11,712 nucleotides of DNA from Synergistaceae bacterium (GTDB lineage Bacteria > Synergistota > Synergistia > Synergistales > Aminobacteriaceae): contig JAITPZ010000277.1 in the NCBI GenBank assembly GCA_031289165.1, positions 1 through 11,712 of the forward strand, read 5' to 3'. The position numbers were made by a program, and so were the translations under genes. The notes below the pieces were generated by a model. That model searched no databases, had not been told where the DNA came from, and saw only the letters and a list, made by a program, of their open reading frames with translations. This document shows, piece by piece, positions 1-6,438 of this stretch. Each line of letters starts with the position of its first letter. Position 1 is the first letter of the stretch.

Positions 1-443
1 TTTCCCGCCTTTATTATCGACAGAGCGCGCTCCAGCGCTGTTTCCGTGACCTGAAGCAGCTTCTGCCGGCTCGCGTCGACAACTCCCACGGGATAGGTGC
101 AGGCGGCGTCTCCATAATATCCCTCAAGACAAACCCCCACGTCGACGCTCACGATATCCCCTTCCCGCAAAATCCGCGTATCGCTGGGAATACCGTGGAC
201 GATCTCCTCGTTTATAGAGGCGCATATCACTCCCGGGAAGGGAACGGCCGCGTGAAAAGGTCGATATCCCCTGAAGGCCGCCGTCCCTCCCGCGAGGCTG
301 ATATGCCTTTCCGCCACCCGATCGAGTTCGGCAGTGGAAACTCCCGCCCTGACCGTTTCTCTGAGCGCGTCGAGGATATCGGCGACGACCTTTCCCGCCC
401 TGCGCATCAACACGAGTTCCTGTTCCGTCTTAAGATATATCAT
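1..443 (-). CDS. map: Type I methionine aminopeptidase, N-terminal 147 residues (3' end outside window)
   Basis: Removes the initiator methionine from nascent proteins in the cytosol. It is a two-metal peptidase of the pita-bread fold. The visible part starts MIYLKTEQELVLMRRAGK and contains the family blocks: AGG-AAFRGY around residues 51-60, CASINEEIVHGIP at 74-86 with the conserved His83, then the first metal ligands Asp101 (in SVDVG) and Asp112 (in YYGDAA). The remaining His and Glu ligands lie beyond the window edge, so integrity cannot be judged. Start: the ATG at 443-441 has GGAG a few bases upstream and lies inside the 3' end of adk, overlapping it by 14 bp, so the two are probably translationally coupled. 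The stretch between GY and CASIN looks about six residues longer than in E. coli MetAP, from memory. Identity is certain; the gene is partial only because of the window edge. Confidence 0.97.
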   Translation of the reverse strand, partial: MIYLKTEQELVLMRRAGKVVADILDALRETVRAGVSTAELDRVAERHISLAGGTAAFRGYRPFHAAVPFPGVICASINEEIVHGIPSDTRILREGDIVSVDVGVCLEGYYGDAACTYPVGVVDASRQKLLQVTETALERALSIIKAG

Positions 444-1083
444 GCTTCTCCAGCGTTATCCGGATGTCCCTGAAGGTTTCTTCCGGAGTCCCGGAGGCGT
501 CGTGCTCGTGAAGTATCCCCCGATTTTTGTACCAGGCAACAAGAGGCGCGGTCTGGTCGCGATAGACCTTCAGGCGATTGCGAATCACGGGCTCCGCGTC
601 GTCGCCCCTCTGGTACAGCTCACCGCCGCACGCGGAACAGCCCCTGACCGAAATCGGGAGGGTCAGAAGGTTCCAGATTTTACCGCAGGAACGACACGTT
701 CTCCGGTTCGTCAGACGCCGCACGAGAAAGTCCTCGTCGATATCCAAAAGCAGAACTCCATCCAAAGGCTGCCCGAGTTCCTTCAAAATTTCGTCGAAAG
801 CCTCCGCCTGCGGCAACGTGCGCGGGAAACCGTCCATAAGGAAACCCCGCGCGACGTTGCGCTCCCGAAGTCTGCTCGAAACCATCCTCACGACAAGATC
901 GTCCGGAACGAGCTCCCCTTTGTTCATGAAGGCCTCGGCCTGCAGACCGAGCTCCGTTTTATTCTTCAGGTTGTGTCTGAAAAGGTCGCCCGTCGAAATG
1001 TGGGCACAACCATACTTTTCCGTCAGCAACTCCGCCTGAGTTCCCTTACCCGAACCTGGCGCTCCCAAAAGAACCAGTCGCAC
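430..1083 (-). CDS. adk: Adenylate kinase, zinc-LID type, 217 aa, GTG start
   Basis: Catalyses ATP + AMP to 2 ADP in the cytosol. The P-loop GAPGSGKGT is at residues 7-15, the AMP-site motif DGFPRT at 84-89, and the LID domain carries a four-cysteine site (Cys130, Cys133, Cys149, Cys152) of the structural zinc type found in many Gram-positive and deep-branching bacteria. E. coli has non-Cys residues there. Start choice: a longer open frame begins at a GTG overlapping the secY stop, but the GTG at 1083-1081 gives the family-typical N terminus MRLVLLGAPG and has GGAGG exactly 8 nt upstream, so I prefer it. The gene then begins 14 bp after secY. It ends in TAA and its last codons overlap the map start. 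Length matches the long (about 215 aa) bacterial class. Confidence 0.97.
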   Translation of the reverse strand: MRLVLLGAPGSGKGTQAELLTEKYGCAHISTGDLFRHNLKNKTELGLQAEAFMNKGELVPDDLVVRMVSSRLRERNVARGFLMDGFPRTLPQAEAFDEILKELGQPLDGVLLLDIDEDFLVRRLTNRRTCRSCGKIWNLLTLPISVRGCSACGGELYQRGDDAEPVIRNRLKVYRDQTAPLVAWYKNRGILHEHDASGTPEETFRDIRITLEKHDIS

Positions 1084-1090
1084 GAGATCG

Positions 1091-1097
1091 TCCTCCC
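1091..1097 (-). promoter_or_regulatory. Ribosome binding site deciding the adk start
   Basis: The minus strand reads GGGAGGA, 8 nt before the GTG at 1083-1081. The alternative upstream GTG at 1101-1099 lies before this site and so cannot use it. This fixes the 217-residue form of adenylate kinase. Confidence 0.8.
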
Positions 1098-2390
1098 TCA
1101 CATACGAAGCAGGCTTCCGGCCTTCCCTCCGGATTTTTTCAGGATTCCGTCGTAGTGCCGCATCAAAAGCTGAGCCTCAATCTGATGCACCGTATCCAGC
1201 GCGACGCCGACGACGATCAGAACGGCGGTCCCTCCAAAATAGAATCCACTGACCCCCATCACGGAGGACATGAAATTTGGGATAAGCGCCACGATGGCGA
1301 GGAAAATCGCTCCTCCCAGAGTGATGCGCTCCATCACCTTCGTGATGTAGTCCGCCGTGGGCTGCCCCGGTCGTATTCCCAGGATGAAGCCCCCGTACTT
1401 TTTCATGTTGCTGGCGATCTCGCCGGGATTGAAAACGACCGCCGTGTAGAAATATGAAAAAAAGATAATCAGAAGAATGTAACAGAGCGTGTAAAACCAG
1501 CTTCCCGGGGTAAAAAGCTCGCGAATCCGGGTAAATCCCAAAAATCCCGCGACCGTCGAGGGAAAAATCAAAATCGACGAGGCGAAAATGATGGGAATGA
1601 CCCCGGACTGATTCACCCGAAGCGGAATGAACGTGCTCTGTCCGCCGTAGACCTTATTCCCCACCACTCTTTTGGCGTACTGAACCGGCAGGCGGCGCTG
1701 ACCTTCCTGAAGCACGATACAGGCAGCCACGACAGCGACCATCAGAACAAGCACGGGCAGGATCACCAGTAAACTCATGTCCCCCGTGCGCAGCCTGTCC
1801 CAGGTGTCCATGGTGGCCTGCGGAATACGTGCCACGATCCCCGCAAAAATCAGCATGGATATGCCGTTGCCGATACCGTGATCGGACAGTTCCTCGCCCA
1901 GCCACATTACGGCGATGGAGCCCGCCGTAATCGTCACCACTACGATCACCGCGTCGAAAAAGGCCCCGGAAAAAATCCCGAGGTTCCCCAGCCACGTCGT
2001 CATTCCGACGGCCTGCACGACTGCGAAGAGGATTGCGCCGTAGCGCGTCCACTGAATGATCTTCTTGCGCCCTTCCTCGTTATCCTTCTGCATTTTCTCC
2101 AGATACGGGAAAATGACGACTAAAAGCTGCATGACGATGCTCGAATTGATGTAGGGGGCTACGCCAAGCGAAAAGATGCTGAACCGGCTCAGCGCGCCGC
2201 CCGAAAAAATGTTCAGGAAATCCAGAACCCCTCCCCCGCTGGTCTTGAAAAGCTCGGTCATCGCCTGAGTGTCGATGCCGGGGGTGGGGATATGAGTACC
2301 GAGGCGAAAGATGAAAAGGGCCCCCAGAGTGAAGAGTATCCTTCTTTTCAGATCGGGAAGCCTGAAAGCGTCACCGAAGGATCCGAGCAC
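1098..2390 (-). CDS. secY: Preprotein translocase subunit SecY, 430 aa, GTG start
   Basis: Central channel subunit of the Sec translocon in the inner membrane; with SecE and SecG it exports or inserts proteins post- or co-translationally. Ten hydrophobic segments are visible, roughly at residues 17-35, 70-95, 117-137, 145-165, 176-189, 205-228, 262-284, 297-319, 357-379 and 382-402. Family signatures include GIGNGISMLIFAGIVARIP (172-190), the cytoplasmic loop KVYGGQSTFIPLRVNQSG (246-263) and FNPGEIASNMKKYGG (320-334). Length is typical. The start is GTG at 2390-2388, one base after the rplO TGA; its SD, GAGGTGATC, is formed by the last sense codons of rplO, which implies coupling to L15 translation. 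It ends in TGA, 14 bp before adk. The secY-adk-map order is the common arrangement downstream of rplO in many bacteria. Confidence 0.99.
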   Translation of the reverse strand: MLGSFGDAFRLPDLKRRILFTLGALFIFRLGTHIPTPGIDTQAMTELFKTSGGGVLDFLNIFSGGALSRFSIFSLGVAPYINSSIVMQLLVVIFPYLEKMQKDNEEGRKKIIQWTRYGAILFAVVQAVGMTTWLGNLGIFSGAFFDAVIVVVTITAGSIAVMWLGEELSDHGIGNGISMLIFAGIVARIPQATMDTWDRLRTGDMSLLVILPVLVLMVAVVAACIVLQEGQRRLPVQYAKRVVGNKVYGGQSTFIPLRVNQSGVIPIIFASSILIFPSTVAGFLGFTRIRELFTPGSWFYTLCYILLIIFFSYFYTAVVFNPGEIASNMKKYGGFILGIRPGQPTADYITKVMERITLGGAIFLAIVALIPNFMSSVMGVSGFYFGGTAVLIVVGVALDTVHQIEAQLLMRHYDGILKKSGGKAGSLLRM

Positions 2391-2391
2391 G

Positions 2392-2838
2392 TCAGATCAC
2401 CTCGACCTTCCCGCCCGCCGCCTCTATTTTCTGTCTGGCACCCTGACTGATCGCGTTTACCTTCAGGGTGAACGCGCTTTTCACTTCACCCTTCGCGAGG
2501 ATTTTAACGGGCAGCGAAGGAGAACGCACAAGACCCGCGTTATGGAGATCCTGAACCGTTATCTCCCGCCCCTCCTCGAATTTTTGAGTCAGAGATCCCA
2601 GATTGACGATCTGATATTCCTTCGCAAAACGGGCGTTGTTGAAACCGCGCTTGGGAACCCGTCGAACGAGGGGCATCTGGCCTCCCTCGAAACCGGGACG
2701 AACACCACCGCCCGTACGGGATTTGTGTCCCTTGTTGCCCTTGCCCGACGTCTTGCCCGTTCCGCTGCCGATTCCCTGCCCCAGCCGCTTCGTTTCGCGC
2801 CTGGACCCTGGCGCGGGTCTGAGGTCGTGAAGGTTCAT
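2392..2838 (-). CDS. rplO: 50S ribosomal protein L15 (uL15), 148 aa
   Basis: Late-assembly protein of the large subunit that threads through 23S rRNA domains. The N-terminal extension is Gly/Arg/Lys rich: MNLHDLRPAPGSRRETKRLG, then the signature GQGIGSGTGKTSGKGNKGHK at about 21-40 and RPGFEGGQMPL (residues 47-57). The C-terminal globular part ends GAAGGKVEVI-like, as in the family (EAAGGKVEVI). Start choice: the open frame extends 11 codons further upstream, but the ATG at 2838-2836 gives the family N terminus MNLHDL, forms an ATGA overlap with the rpmD stop, and is preceded by a G-rich SD (AGGGGGGTGG). Length is then typical (E. coli 144). It ends in TGA, one base before secY. Confidence 0.98.
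   Translation of the reverse strand: MNLHDLRPAPGSRRETKRLGQGIGSGTGKTSGKGNKGHKSRTGGGVRPGFEGGQMPLVRRVPKRGFNNARFAKEYQIVNLGSLTQKFEEGREITVQDLHNAGLVRSPSLPVKILAKGEVKSAFTLKVNAISQGARQKIEAAGGKVEVI
2395..2403 (-). promoter_or_regulatory. secY ribosome binding site inside the rplO 3' end
   Basis: The minus strand reads GAGGTGATC, a nine-base match to the canonical SD sequence, with 9 nt between GAGG and the GTG of secY. The same bases encode the last residues (Glu-Val-Ile) of L15, so the signal is fully embedded in coding sequence. Confidence 0.8.
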
Positions 2839-3035
2839 CTGCTTCCACCCCCCTGACCGTCGCACGTCCATTCGACCAGATGCCGAACCTTTTCGATCAT
2901 GCCGCGAATCTGGGGAGTATCCTCATGCTCCACGACGGACTGCAATTTTTTAAACCCAAGCGCCTTAATCGTGTTTTTCTGACGGACGGAAAATCCTATG
3001 GCGCTTTTAACCCACTTGATTCTGACTTTAGCCAT
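2835..3035 (-). CDS. rpmD: 50S ribosomal protein L30 (uL30), 66 aa
   Basis: Small large-subunit protein. MAKVRIKWVKSAIGFSVRQK matches the family N terminus (K-[VI]-x-x-V-K/R-S-x-I-G), followed by the IKALGFKKLQSVVEHEDTP block and a C-terminal helix IRGMIEKVRHLVEW. Typical L30 ends near that point (about 59-60 aa); here a short Gly-rich tail, DGQGGGSR, is added. Those codons coincide with the SD of rplO, so the tail may be a by-product of embedding that site. AGGAGG lies 8 nt before the ATG. The upstream rpsE stop (TAG) is fused to that SD as TAGGAGG. It ends in TGA, overlapping the rplO ATG by 4 bp. Confidence 0.98.
   Translation of the reverse strand: MAKVRIKWVKSAIGFSVRQKNTIKALGFKKLQSVVEHEDTPQIRGMIEKVRHLVEWTCDGQGGGSR
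2846..2854 (-). promoter_or_regulatory. rplO ribosome binding site inside the rpmD 3' end
   Basis: The minus strand has AGGGGGGTGG, a G-rich variant of AGGAGGTG with one wobble position, about 9 nt before the rplO ATG. The same run encodes Gly-Gly-Gly near the end of L30. Confidence 0.65.
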
Positions 3036-3047
3036 TGGGATAACCTC

Positions 3048-3569
3048 CTACTCCGCTGCGGCAACGGCGGGCTCGGGAGCTTTCCTGCCCCTAAGCCTGA
3101 AAATTTCATCCACCGTGCGGCTTTCCCTCAGAGCCTCCAGCGTCGCCCACGCCACGTTGATCGAGTTGGAGGTGCGGCCGACAACTTTCGTGACAACATT
3201 TTTCACTCCGCCAAGCTCCATGATGGCGCGCACGACGCCTCCCGCGATAACTCCCGTACCGGCAGGAGCCGGCTTCAAAAGAACGCTGGCCGCCCCAAAC
3301 TGCCCCTGAACGGGATGCGGCAGGGTATCGCCCATGCGTTTCAGCTCGACAAGATCCTTACCGGCCTTATCGATACCCTTGCGCACGGCCTCGGAAATTT
3401 CCTTCGCCTTGCCGATGGCCACTCCGACATAACGATCCCCGTCGCCAACCACGACAAGAACCGCAAATTTGAAGCGTTTTCCGCCCTTGACGACCTTGCT
3501 CACGCGGTTGATCGCGACGACGCGCTCCTTCAGCTCCAGACTTTTGGCATCAATTCTCTTTTTGATCAT
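3048..3569 (-). CDS. rpsE: 30S ribosomal protein S5 (uS5), 173 aa
   Basis: Small-subunit protein at the mRNA entry and decoding region, with a double-stranded-RNA-binding-like N domain and an S5 C-terminal fold. Motifs: LKERVVAINRVSKVVKGGKR (residues 13-32), FAVLVVVGDGDRYVGVAIGKAKE, HPVQGQFGAASVLLKPAPAG and GRTSNSINVAWATLEAL near 130-146. The C-terminal tail ends in Ala/Glu-rich AVAAAE. Length is typical (E. coli 167). The ATG at 3569-3567 sits within a perfect 12-bp palindrome (TGATCA twice, 3563-3574), and only a weak SD (AGG 6 nt upstream, or GGGAG further out) precedes it, 21 bp after rplR. The stop is TAG, fused to the SD of rpmD. Confidence 0.98.
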   Translation of the reverse strand: MIKKRIDAKSLELKERVVAINRVSKVVKGGKRFKFAVLVVVGDGDRYVGVAIGKAKEISEAVRKGIDKAGKDLVELKRMGDTLPHPVQGQFGAASVLLKPAPAGTGVIAGGVVRAIMELGGVKNVVTKVVGRTSNSINVAWATLEALRESRTVDEIFRLRGRKAPEPAVAAAE

Positions 3570-3590
3570 GATCAGCCTGCTCTCCCGAAT

Positions 3591-3956
3591 TTAGAACCTG
3601 AGACCGGCTTCGCGAGCCGCATCCGCCAAAGCTTTGATTTTTCCGTGATACATATGCCCGCCGCGGTCGAAAACCACCGATTCGATACCCTTCGCCTTCG
3701 CGCGCTCCGCCGCCAGCTTTCCGATGACTTTGGCCGATTCCATGTTGCACGTTCCCTTTACGACGTCCCGAACGGCCTTCTCCACCGTCGATGCCGACAC
3801 GAGCGTATGCCCCTTATCGTCATCGATAATCTGCACGTAAATATGCTGCAGGCTGTGGTAGACGGCCATTCTCGGAGAAGCCGCGGTCCCGGAAAGCGTG
3901 CGGCGCAGACGTTCGTGACGCACTACACGCATGTCATTTCTGCTTTTCTTCTTCAT
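3591..3956 (-). CDS. rplR: 50S ribosomal protein L18 (uL18), 121 aa
   Basis: Binds 5S rRNA together with L5 and L25-type proteins in the central protuberance. Basic N terminus MKKKSRNDMRVVRHERLRRT, then the SPRMAVYHSLQHIYVQIIDD strand block and the highly conserved C terminus VVFDRGGHMYHGKIKALADA followed by AREAGLRF. Length is typical of the family (about 117-122). The ATG at 3956-3954 has GGAG about 8 nt upstream and lies 24 bp after rplF. It ends in TAA. Confidence 0.98.
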   Translation of the reverse strand: MKKKSRNDMRVVRHERLRRTLSGTAASPRMAVYHSLQHIYVQIIDDDKGHTLVSASTVEKAVRDVVKGTCNMESAKVIGKLAAERAKAKGIESVVFDRGGHMYHGKIKALADAAREAGLRF

Positions 3957-3980
3957 GATAATCTCTCCACTCCGCGCCCG

Positions 3981-4520
3981 CTACTTCGCGCCGGTCTTGC
4001 CGGCCTTGCGGATGATCTGCTCGTTCTGATAGCGGATTCCCTTTCCATGATAGGGCTCCGGCGGGCGGAAACTGCGAATGATGGCGCAGGTTTCCCCCAC
4101 GATCTGCTTGTCGATTCCCTTTACGATGAACTTGATGGGATTTTCCACCACGATCTCGATGCCCTCAGGAGGATCGTACTCCACGGGATGAGAATATCCC
4201 AGGCTCAGAACGAGTTTTTTACCCTGCATCTGCGCGCGCCAGCCCACACCGACGATCTCGAGAGTTTTCTGAAAACCCTCGGTGACGCCCGTTACCATGT
4301 TGGCGACAAGAGCGCGAGTCATGCCGTGCCATGCACAGGTCTGTTTCTCGTCGTTGTCCCTGCTGACCAGCACCCTGCTGTCCTCGATGGCGACGGCGAT
4401 CCCAGGCATGAGAGGTGTTTCGAGCTCACCTTTGGCCCCTTTCACCACGATTCTCTCACCCTTCAGGGTTACGGTCGTTCCCTTGGGGAGGGGAATTGCT
4501 TTTCGTCCTATACGAGACAT
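3981..4520 (-). CDS. rplF: 50S ribosomal protein L6 (uL6), 179 aa
   Basis: Large-subunit protein near the GTPase-associated centre and sarcin-ricin loop. MSRIGRKAIPLPKGTTV is the classic N terminus. Two tandem L6 repeats follow (roughly residues 10-82 and 90-165), and the second ends in the signature PPEPYHGKGIRY at about 152-163. Length matches the family (E. coli 177). AAGGAGG precedes the ATG at 4520 by 9 nt, inside a 16-bp gap following the rpsH TAG. The stop is TAG. Confidence 0.99.
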   Translation of the reverse strand: MSRIGRKAIPLPKGTTVTLKGERIVVKGAKGELETPLMPGIAVAIEDSRVLVSRDNDEKQTCAWHGMTRALVANMVTGVTEGFQKTLEIVGVGWRAQMQGKKLVLSLGYSHPVEYDPPEGIEIVVENPIKFIVKGIDKQIVGETCAIIRSFRPPEPYHGKGIRYQNEQIIRKAGKTGAK

Positions 4521-4536
4521 TCGCTATCCCCTCCTT

Positions 4537-4941
4537 CTACCAGACATAGCAGAGAACTTCTCCGCCAAGGCCCAATTTTGAAGCTTCCGCTCCGGACTTC
4601 AGGCCCTGAGAGGTGGAAACCACGGCAAGCCCCAAGCCGCCCATAACCAAAGGCAACTTGTCCCTGCCGACGTAAATTCTTCTTCCAGGCTTGCTGATCC
4701 TGCGAAGCCCCTGAATGACGCGCTCCCGTTCGGGTCCATAGGACAGAAATATCCGAATCAGGGCGTAAGGCTTCCTGGGATCCGTAATGGTCTTGAAGTT
4801 TCTGATGTAGCCCTCTTCTTTCAGAATTCTGGCGATCGCCAGCTTTATTCTGCTTATGGGAATGTCCACGCTCTCGCTGTATATCATGTTCGCGTTGCGC
4901 ACTCTCGTGAGCATGTCCGCGATTGGATCGTTAATGTACAT
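4537..4941 (-). CDS. rpsH: 30S ribosomal protein S8 (uS8), 134 aa
   Basis: Primary 16S rRNA binder in the central domain. In E. coli it also represses the spc operon by binding near the rplE start; I did not find direct evidence for such a site here. The N terminus MYINDPIADMLTRVRNANM and the C-terminal signature STSQGLKSGAEASKLGLGGE plus VLCYVW are diagnostic. Length is typical (130-134). It starts 19 bp after rpsN with a G-rich SD (AGGGGGG), and ends in TAG. Confidence 0.99.
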   Translation of the reverse strand: MYINDPIADMLTRVRNANMIYSESVDIPISRIKLAIARILKEEGYIRNFKTITDPRKPYALIRIFLSYGPERERVIQGLRRISKPGRRIYVGRDKLPLVMGGLGLAVVSTSQGLKSGAEASKLGLGGEVLCYVW

Positions 4942-4960
4942 ATCCTGTTGCCCCCCTGGC

Positions 4961-5146
4961 CTACCAGCTCGACTTCACTACGCCGGGTATTCTGCCCTCG
5001 CGGGCAAGCTTACGGAAGCAGCAACGGCACATATCGAACATACGCATATAGGCATGTACCCTGCCGCACAGCGGGCAACGGTTATGCTGCCGCACCTGAA
5101 ATTTCGGGGGCAGAGTCGCCTTATGCCTCATTGCTTTCCTTGCCAT
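4961..5146 (-). CDS. rpsN: 30S ribosomal protein S14, zinc-binding (C+) type, 61 aa
   Basis: Small-subunit head protein, uS14 type Z. The 61-residue length and four cysteines (Cys24, Cys27, Cys40, Cys43) mark the short zinc-ribbon paralog (called rpsZ or rpsN1 in some genomes), unlike the about 100-residue zinc-free form. An additional Cys42 sits between the last two ligands (CRCC). The C-terminal block GRIPGVVKSSW is the family end. It lies between rplE and rpsH, the usual spc position. The gap after rplE is 21 bp with an AGGGGG-type SD. The stop is TAG. Confidence 0.98.
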   Translation of the reverse strand: MARKAMRHKATLPPKFQVRQHNRCPLCGRVHAYMRMFDMCRCCFRKLAREGRIPGVVKSSW

Positions 5147-5167
5147 TTTTCGCTGTTCCCCCTGTCC

Positions 5168-5710
5168 TTAACGATTGAAGGGCATGCCCATGCCCCTGAG
5201 GAGCGCATGGGCTTCCTCATCGCTCTTCGCCGTGGTCACGATCGTGACGTTCATTCCCCGGGAGCGAATAACCTTGTCGTAGGTGATTTCCGGGAAGATA
5301 AGCTGTTCCCGCAGCCCAAGGTTGTAGTTCCCCCGACCGTCGAATCCACGCCTCGAAACTCCCTGAAAGTCCTTGATGCTCGGCAATGCCAGAGAAATCA
5401 GCCTGTCGAGAAACTCCCACATGCGCGACCCTCTCAGAGTGACCGTACAGGCCACGGGCATACCCTCGCGTACCTTAAAGCCCGCGACCGACTTCTTAGC
5501 CCGTTTCAGAATCGGCTGTTGCCCCGTAATGGCCCGCAACTCAGCAATGGCCGCATCCATAAATTTAATATCGAGCTTCGCGTCGCCCACGCCGATGTTC
5601 ACGACCACTTTTTGAACGCGCGGAAGCTGCATGACATTCTTATAGCCGAACTCCTTCATGAGCGCAGAACATATTTCCGTCCTGTATTTTTCTAAAATGC
5701 GCGGCGTCAT
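5168..5710 (-). CDS. rplE: 50S ribosomal protein L5 (uL5), 180 aa
   Basis: 5S rRNA-binding protein of the central protuberance that contacts the P-site tRNA. Features: N-terminal helix with KEFGYKNVMQLPRVQKVVVN (about 19-38), IGVGDAK, the block TGQQPILKRAKKSVAGFKVR (62-81) and the signature FPEITYDKV near 146-154. Length matches the family (179-180). AAGGAG lies 7 nt before the ATG at 5710 in the 17-bp gap after rplX. It ends in TAA. Confidence 0.99.
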   Translation of the reverse strand: MTPRILEKYRTEICSALMKEFGYKNVMQLPRVQKVVVNIGVGDAKLDIKFMDAAIAELRAITGQQPILKRAKKSVAGFKVREGMPVACTVTLRGSRMWEFLDRLISLALPSIKDFQGVSRRGFDGRGNYNLGLREQLIFPEITYDKVIRSRGMNVTIVTTAKSDEEAHALLRGMGMPFNR

Positions 5711-5727
5711 CTTCCGTCTCCTTCCAT

Positions 5728-6051
5728 CTAGGTCCGGTCAATGATCTCGCTGCATTTTCTGCAGACTCGAACTTTTTTCCCGCTCTCCAGAAAGGACGAA
5801 CCCACCCGCGTGGCGGCTCCGCACTGAGGGCAAACCAGCATCACCTTGGAGGCGTAAACGGGGGCCTCCTGTTTGTGAATTCCGGACTGGGGGTTCTTCT
5901 GGCTCGGCTTCATATGACGCGAAACCATATTGACGCCCTCCACGACAACCATATCTCTGTCGGGAATGCGACGCAGAATCTTACCCTCCTTGCCCTTGTC
6001 CTTACCGGATATGACACGTACCCGATCGTTTTTTCTTATTCTCATCGACAT
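5728..6051 (-). CDS. rplX: 50S ribosomal protein L24 (uL24), zinc-ribbon variant, 107 aa
   Basis: Assembly initiator of the large subunit, located at the peptide exit tunnel. A KOW motif occupies about residues 7-34 (RKNDRVRVISGKDKGKEGKI). The C-terminal half contains Cys74, Cys77, Cys97 and Cys100, two CxxC pairs that would make a zinc ribbon. B. subtilis and E. coli L24 lack these, from memory, so this is a C+ form. Start: the ATG at 6051 (MSMRIRK) is 11 nt after GGAGG; an in-frame ATG two codons later is possible but worse spaced. The SD is fused to the rplN stop (TAGGAGG). The stop is TAG. Confidence 0.97.
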   Translation of the reverse strand: MSMRIRKNDRVRVISGKDKGKEGKILRRIPDRDMVVVEGVNMVSRHMKPSQKNPQSGIHKQEAPVYASKVMLVCPQCGAATRVGSSFLESGKKVRVCRKCSEIIDRT

Positions 6052-6066
6052 CTGAAGTTACGCCTC

Positions 6067-6435
6067 CTAAACCACTTCCGGCGCAAGAGAGAGAATACGC
6101 ATGTACTTCTTCGCGCGAAGCTCTCTGCCGACGGGGCCGAATATACGAGTCCCCCTGGGTTCCCCGTTGTTGTCGATAATGACCGCCGCATTATCGTCAA
6201 AACGGACATAAGAACCATCCTGACGCCTTATCTCTTTTTTGGTGCGAACGATAACGGCCTTCACAACCGATCCCCTGGCGATGTTGCTGTTGGGAATGGC
6301 CTCACGCACGGAAGCCACGATAACATCCCCTATCGTCCCCCACTTGCGCCTGCTTCCTCCCATCACCTGAATACAAAAAAGCTTTCGGGCTCCGGAGTTG
6401 TCGGCGACGTTCAAAACCGTCGTTAACTGAATCAT
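6067..6435 (-). CDS. rplN: 50S ribosomal protein L14 (uL14), 122 aa
   Basis: Subunit-interface protein contacting 16S helix 14; RsfS binds it in many bacteria. MIQLTTVLNVADNSGARKL is diagnostic, followed by MGGSRRKWGTIGDVIVASVR and the end block GTRIFGPVGRELRAKKYMRI. Exactly 122 residues, as in most bacteria. It begins three bases after the rpsQ TAA; the SD GGAAGGAG lies within the last codons of rpsQ. The stop is TAG, fused to the rplX SD. Confidence 0.99.
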   Translation of the reverse strand: MIQLTTVLNVADNSGARKLFCIQVMGGSRRKWGTIGDVIVASVREAIPNSNIARGSVVKAVIVRTKKEIRRQDGSYVRFDDNAAVIIDNNGEPRGTRIFGPVGRELRAKKYMRILSLAPEVV

Positions 6436-6438
6436 GAT

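Noticed and set aside
1081..1101. Longer adk start at the GTG overlapping the secY stop
   Set aside because: It would add six residues before the conserved MRLVLLG start and lies upstream of the strong GGAGG site, which is spaced correctly for the internal GTG.
334..1155. 273-codon plus-strand open frame opposite map and adk
   Set aside because: Both minus-strand genes are clear family members with catalytic motifs; the plus-strand product has none.
1654..2052. 132-codon minus-strand frame inside secY
   Set aside because: Out-of-frame reading of secY; the product is Arg/Gly-rich and unrelated to anything recognised, and secY itself is intact.
2880..4646. 588-codon plus-strand open frame opposite rpmD, rpsE, rplR, rplF and part of rpsH
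   Set aside because: It is register-aligned antisense to certain ribosomal genes, resembles no known family, and has no plausible role; the openness follows from rare TTA, CTA and TCA codons in the sense genes.
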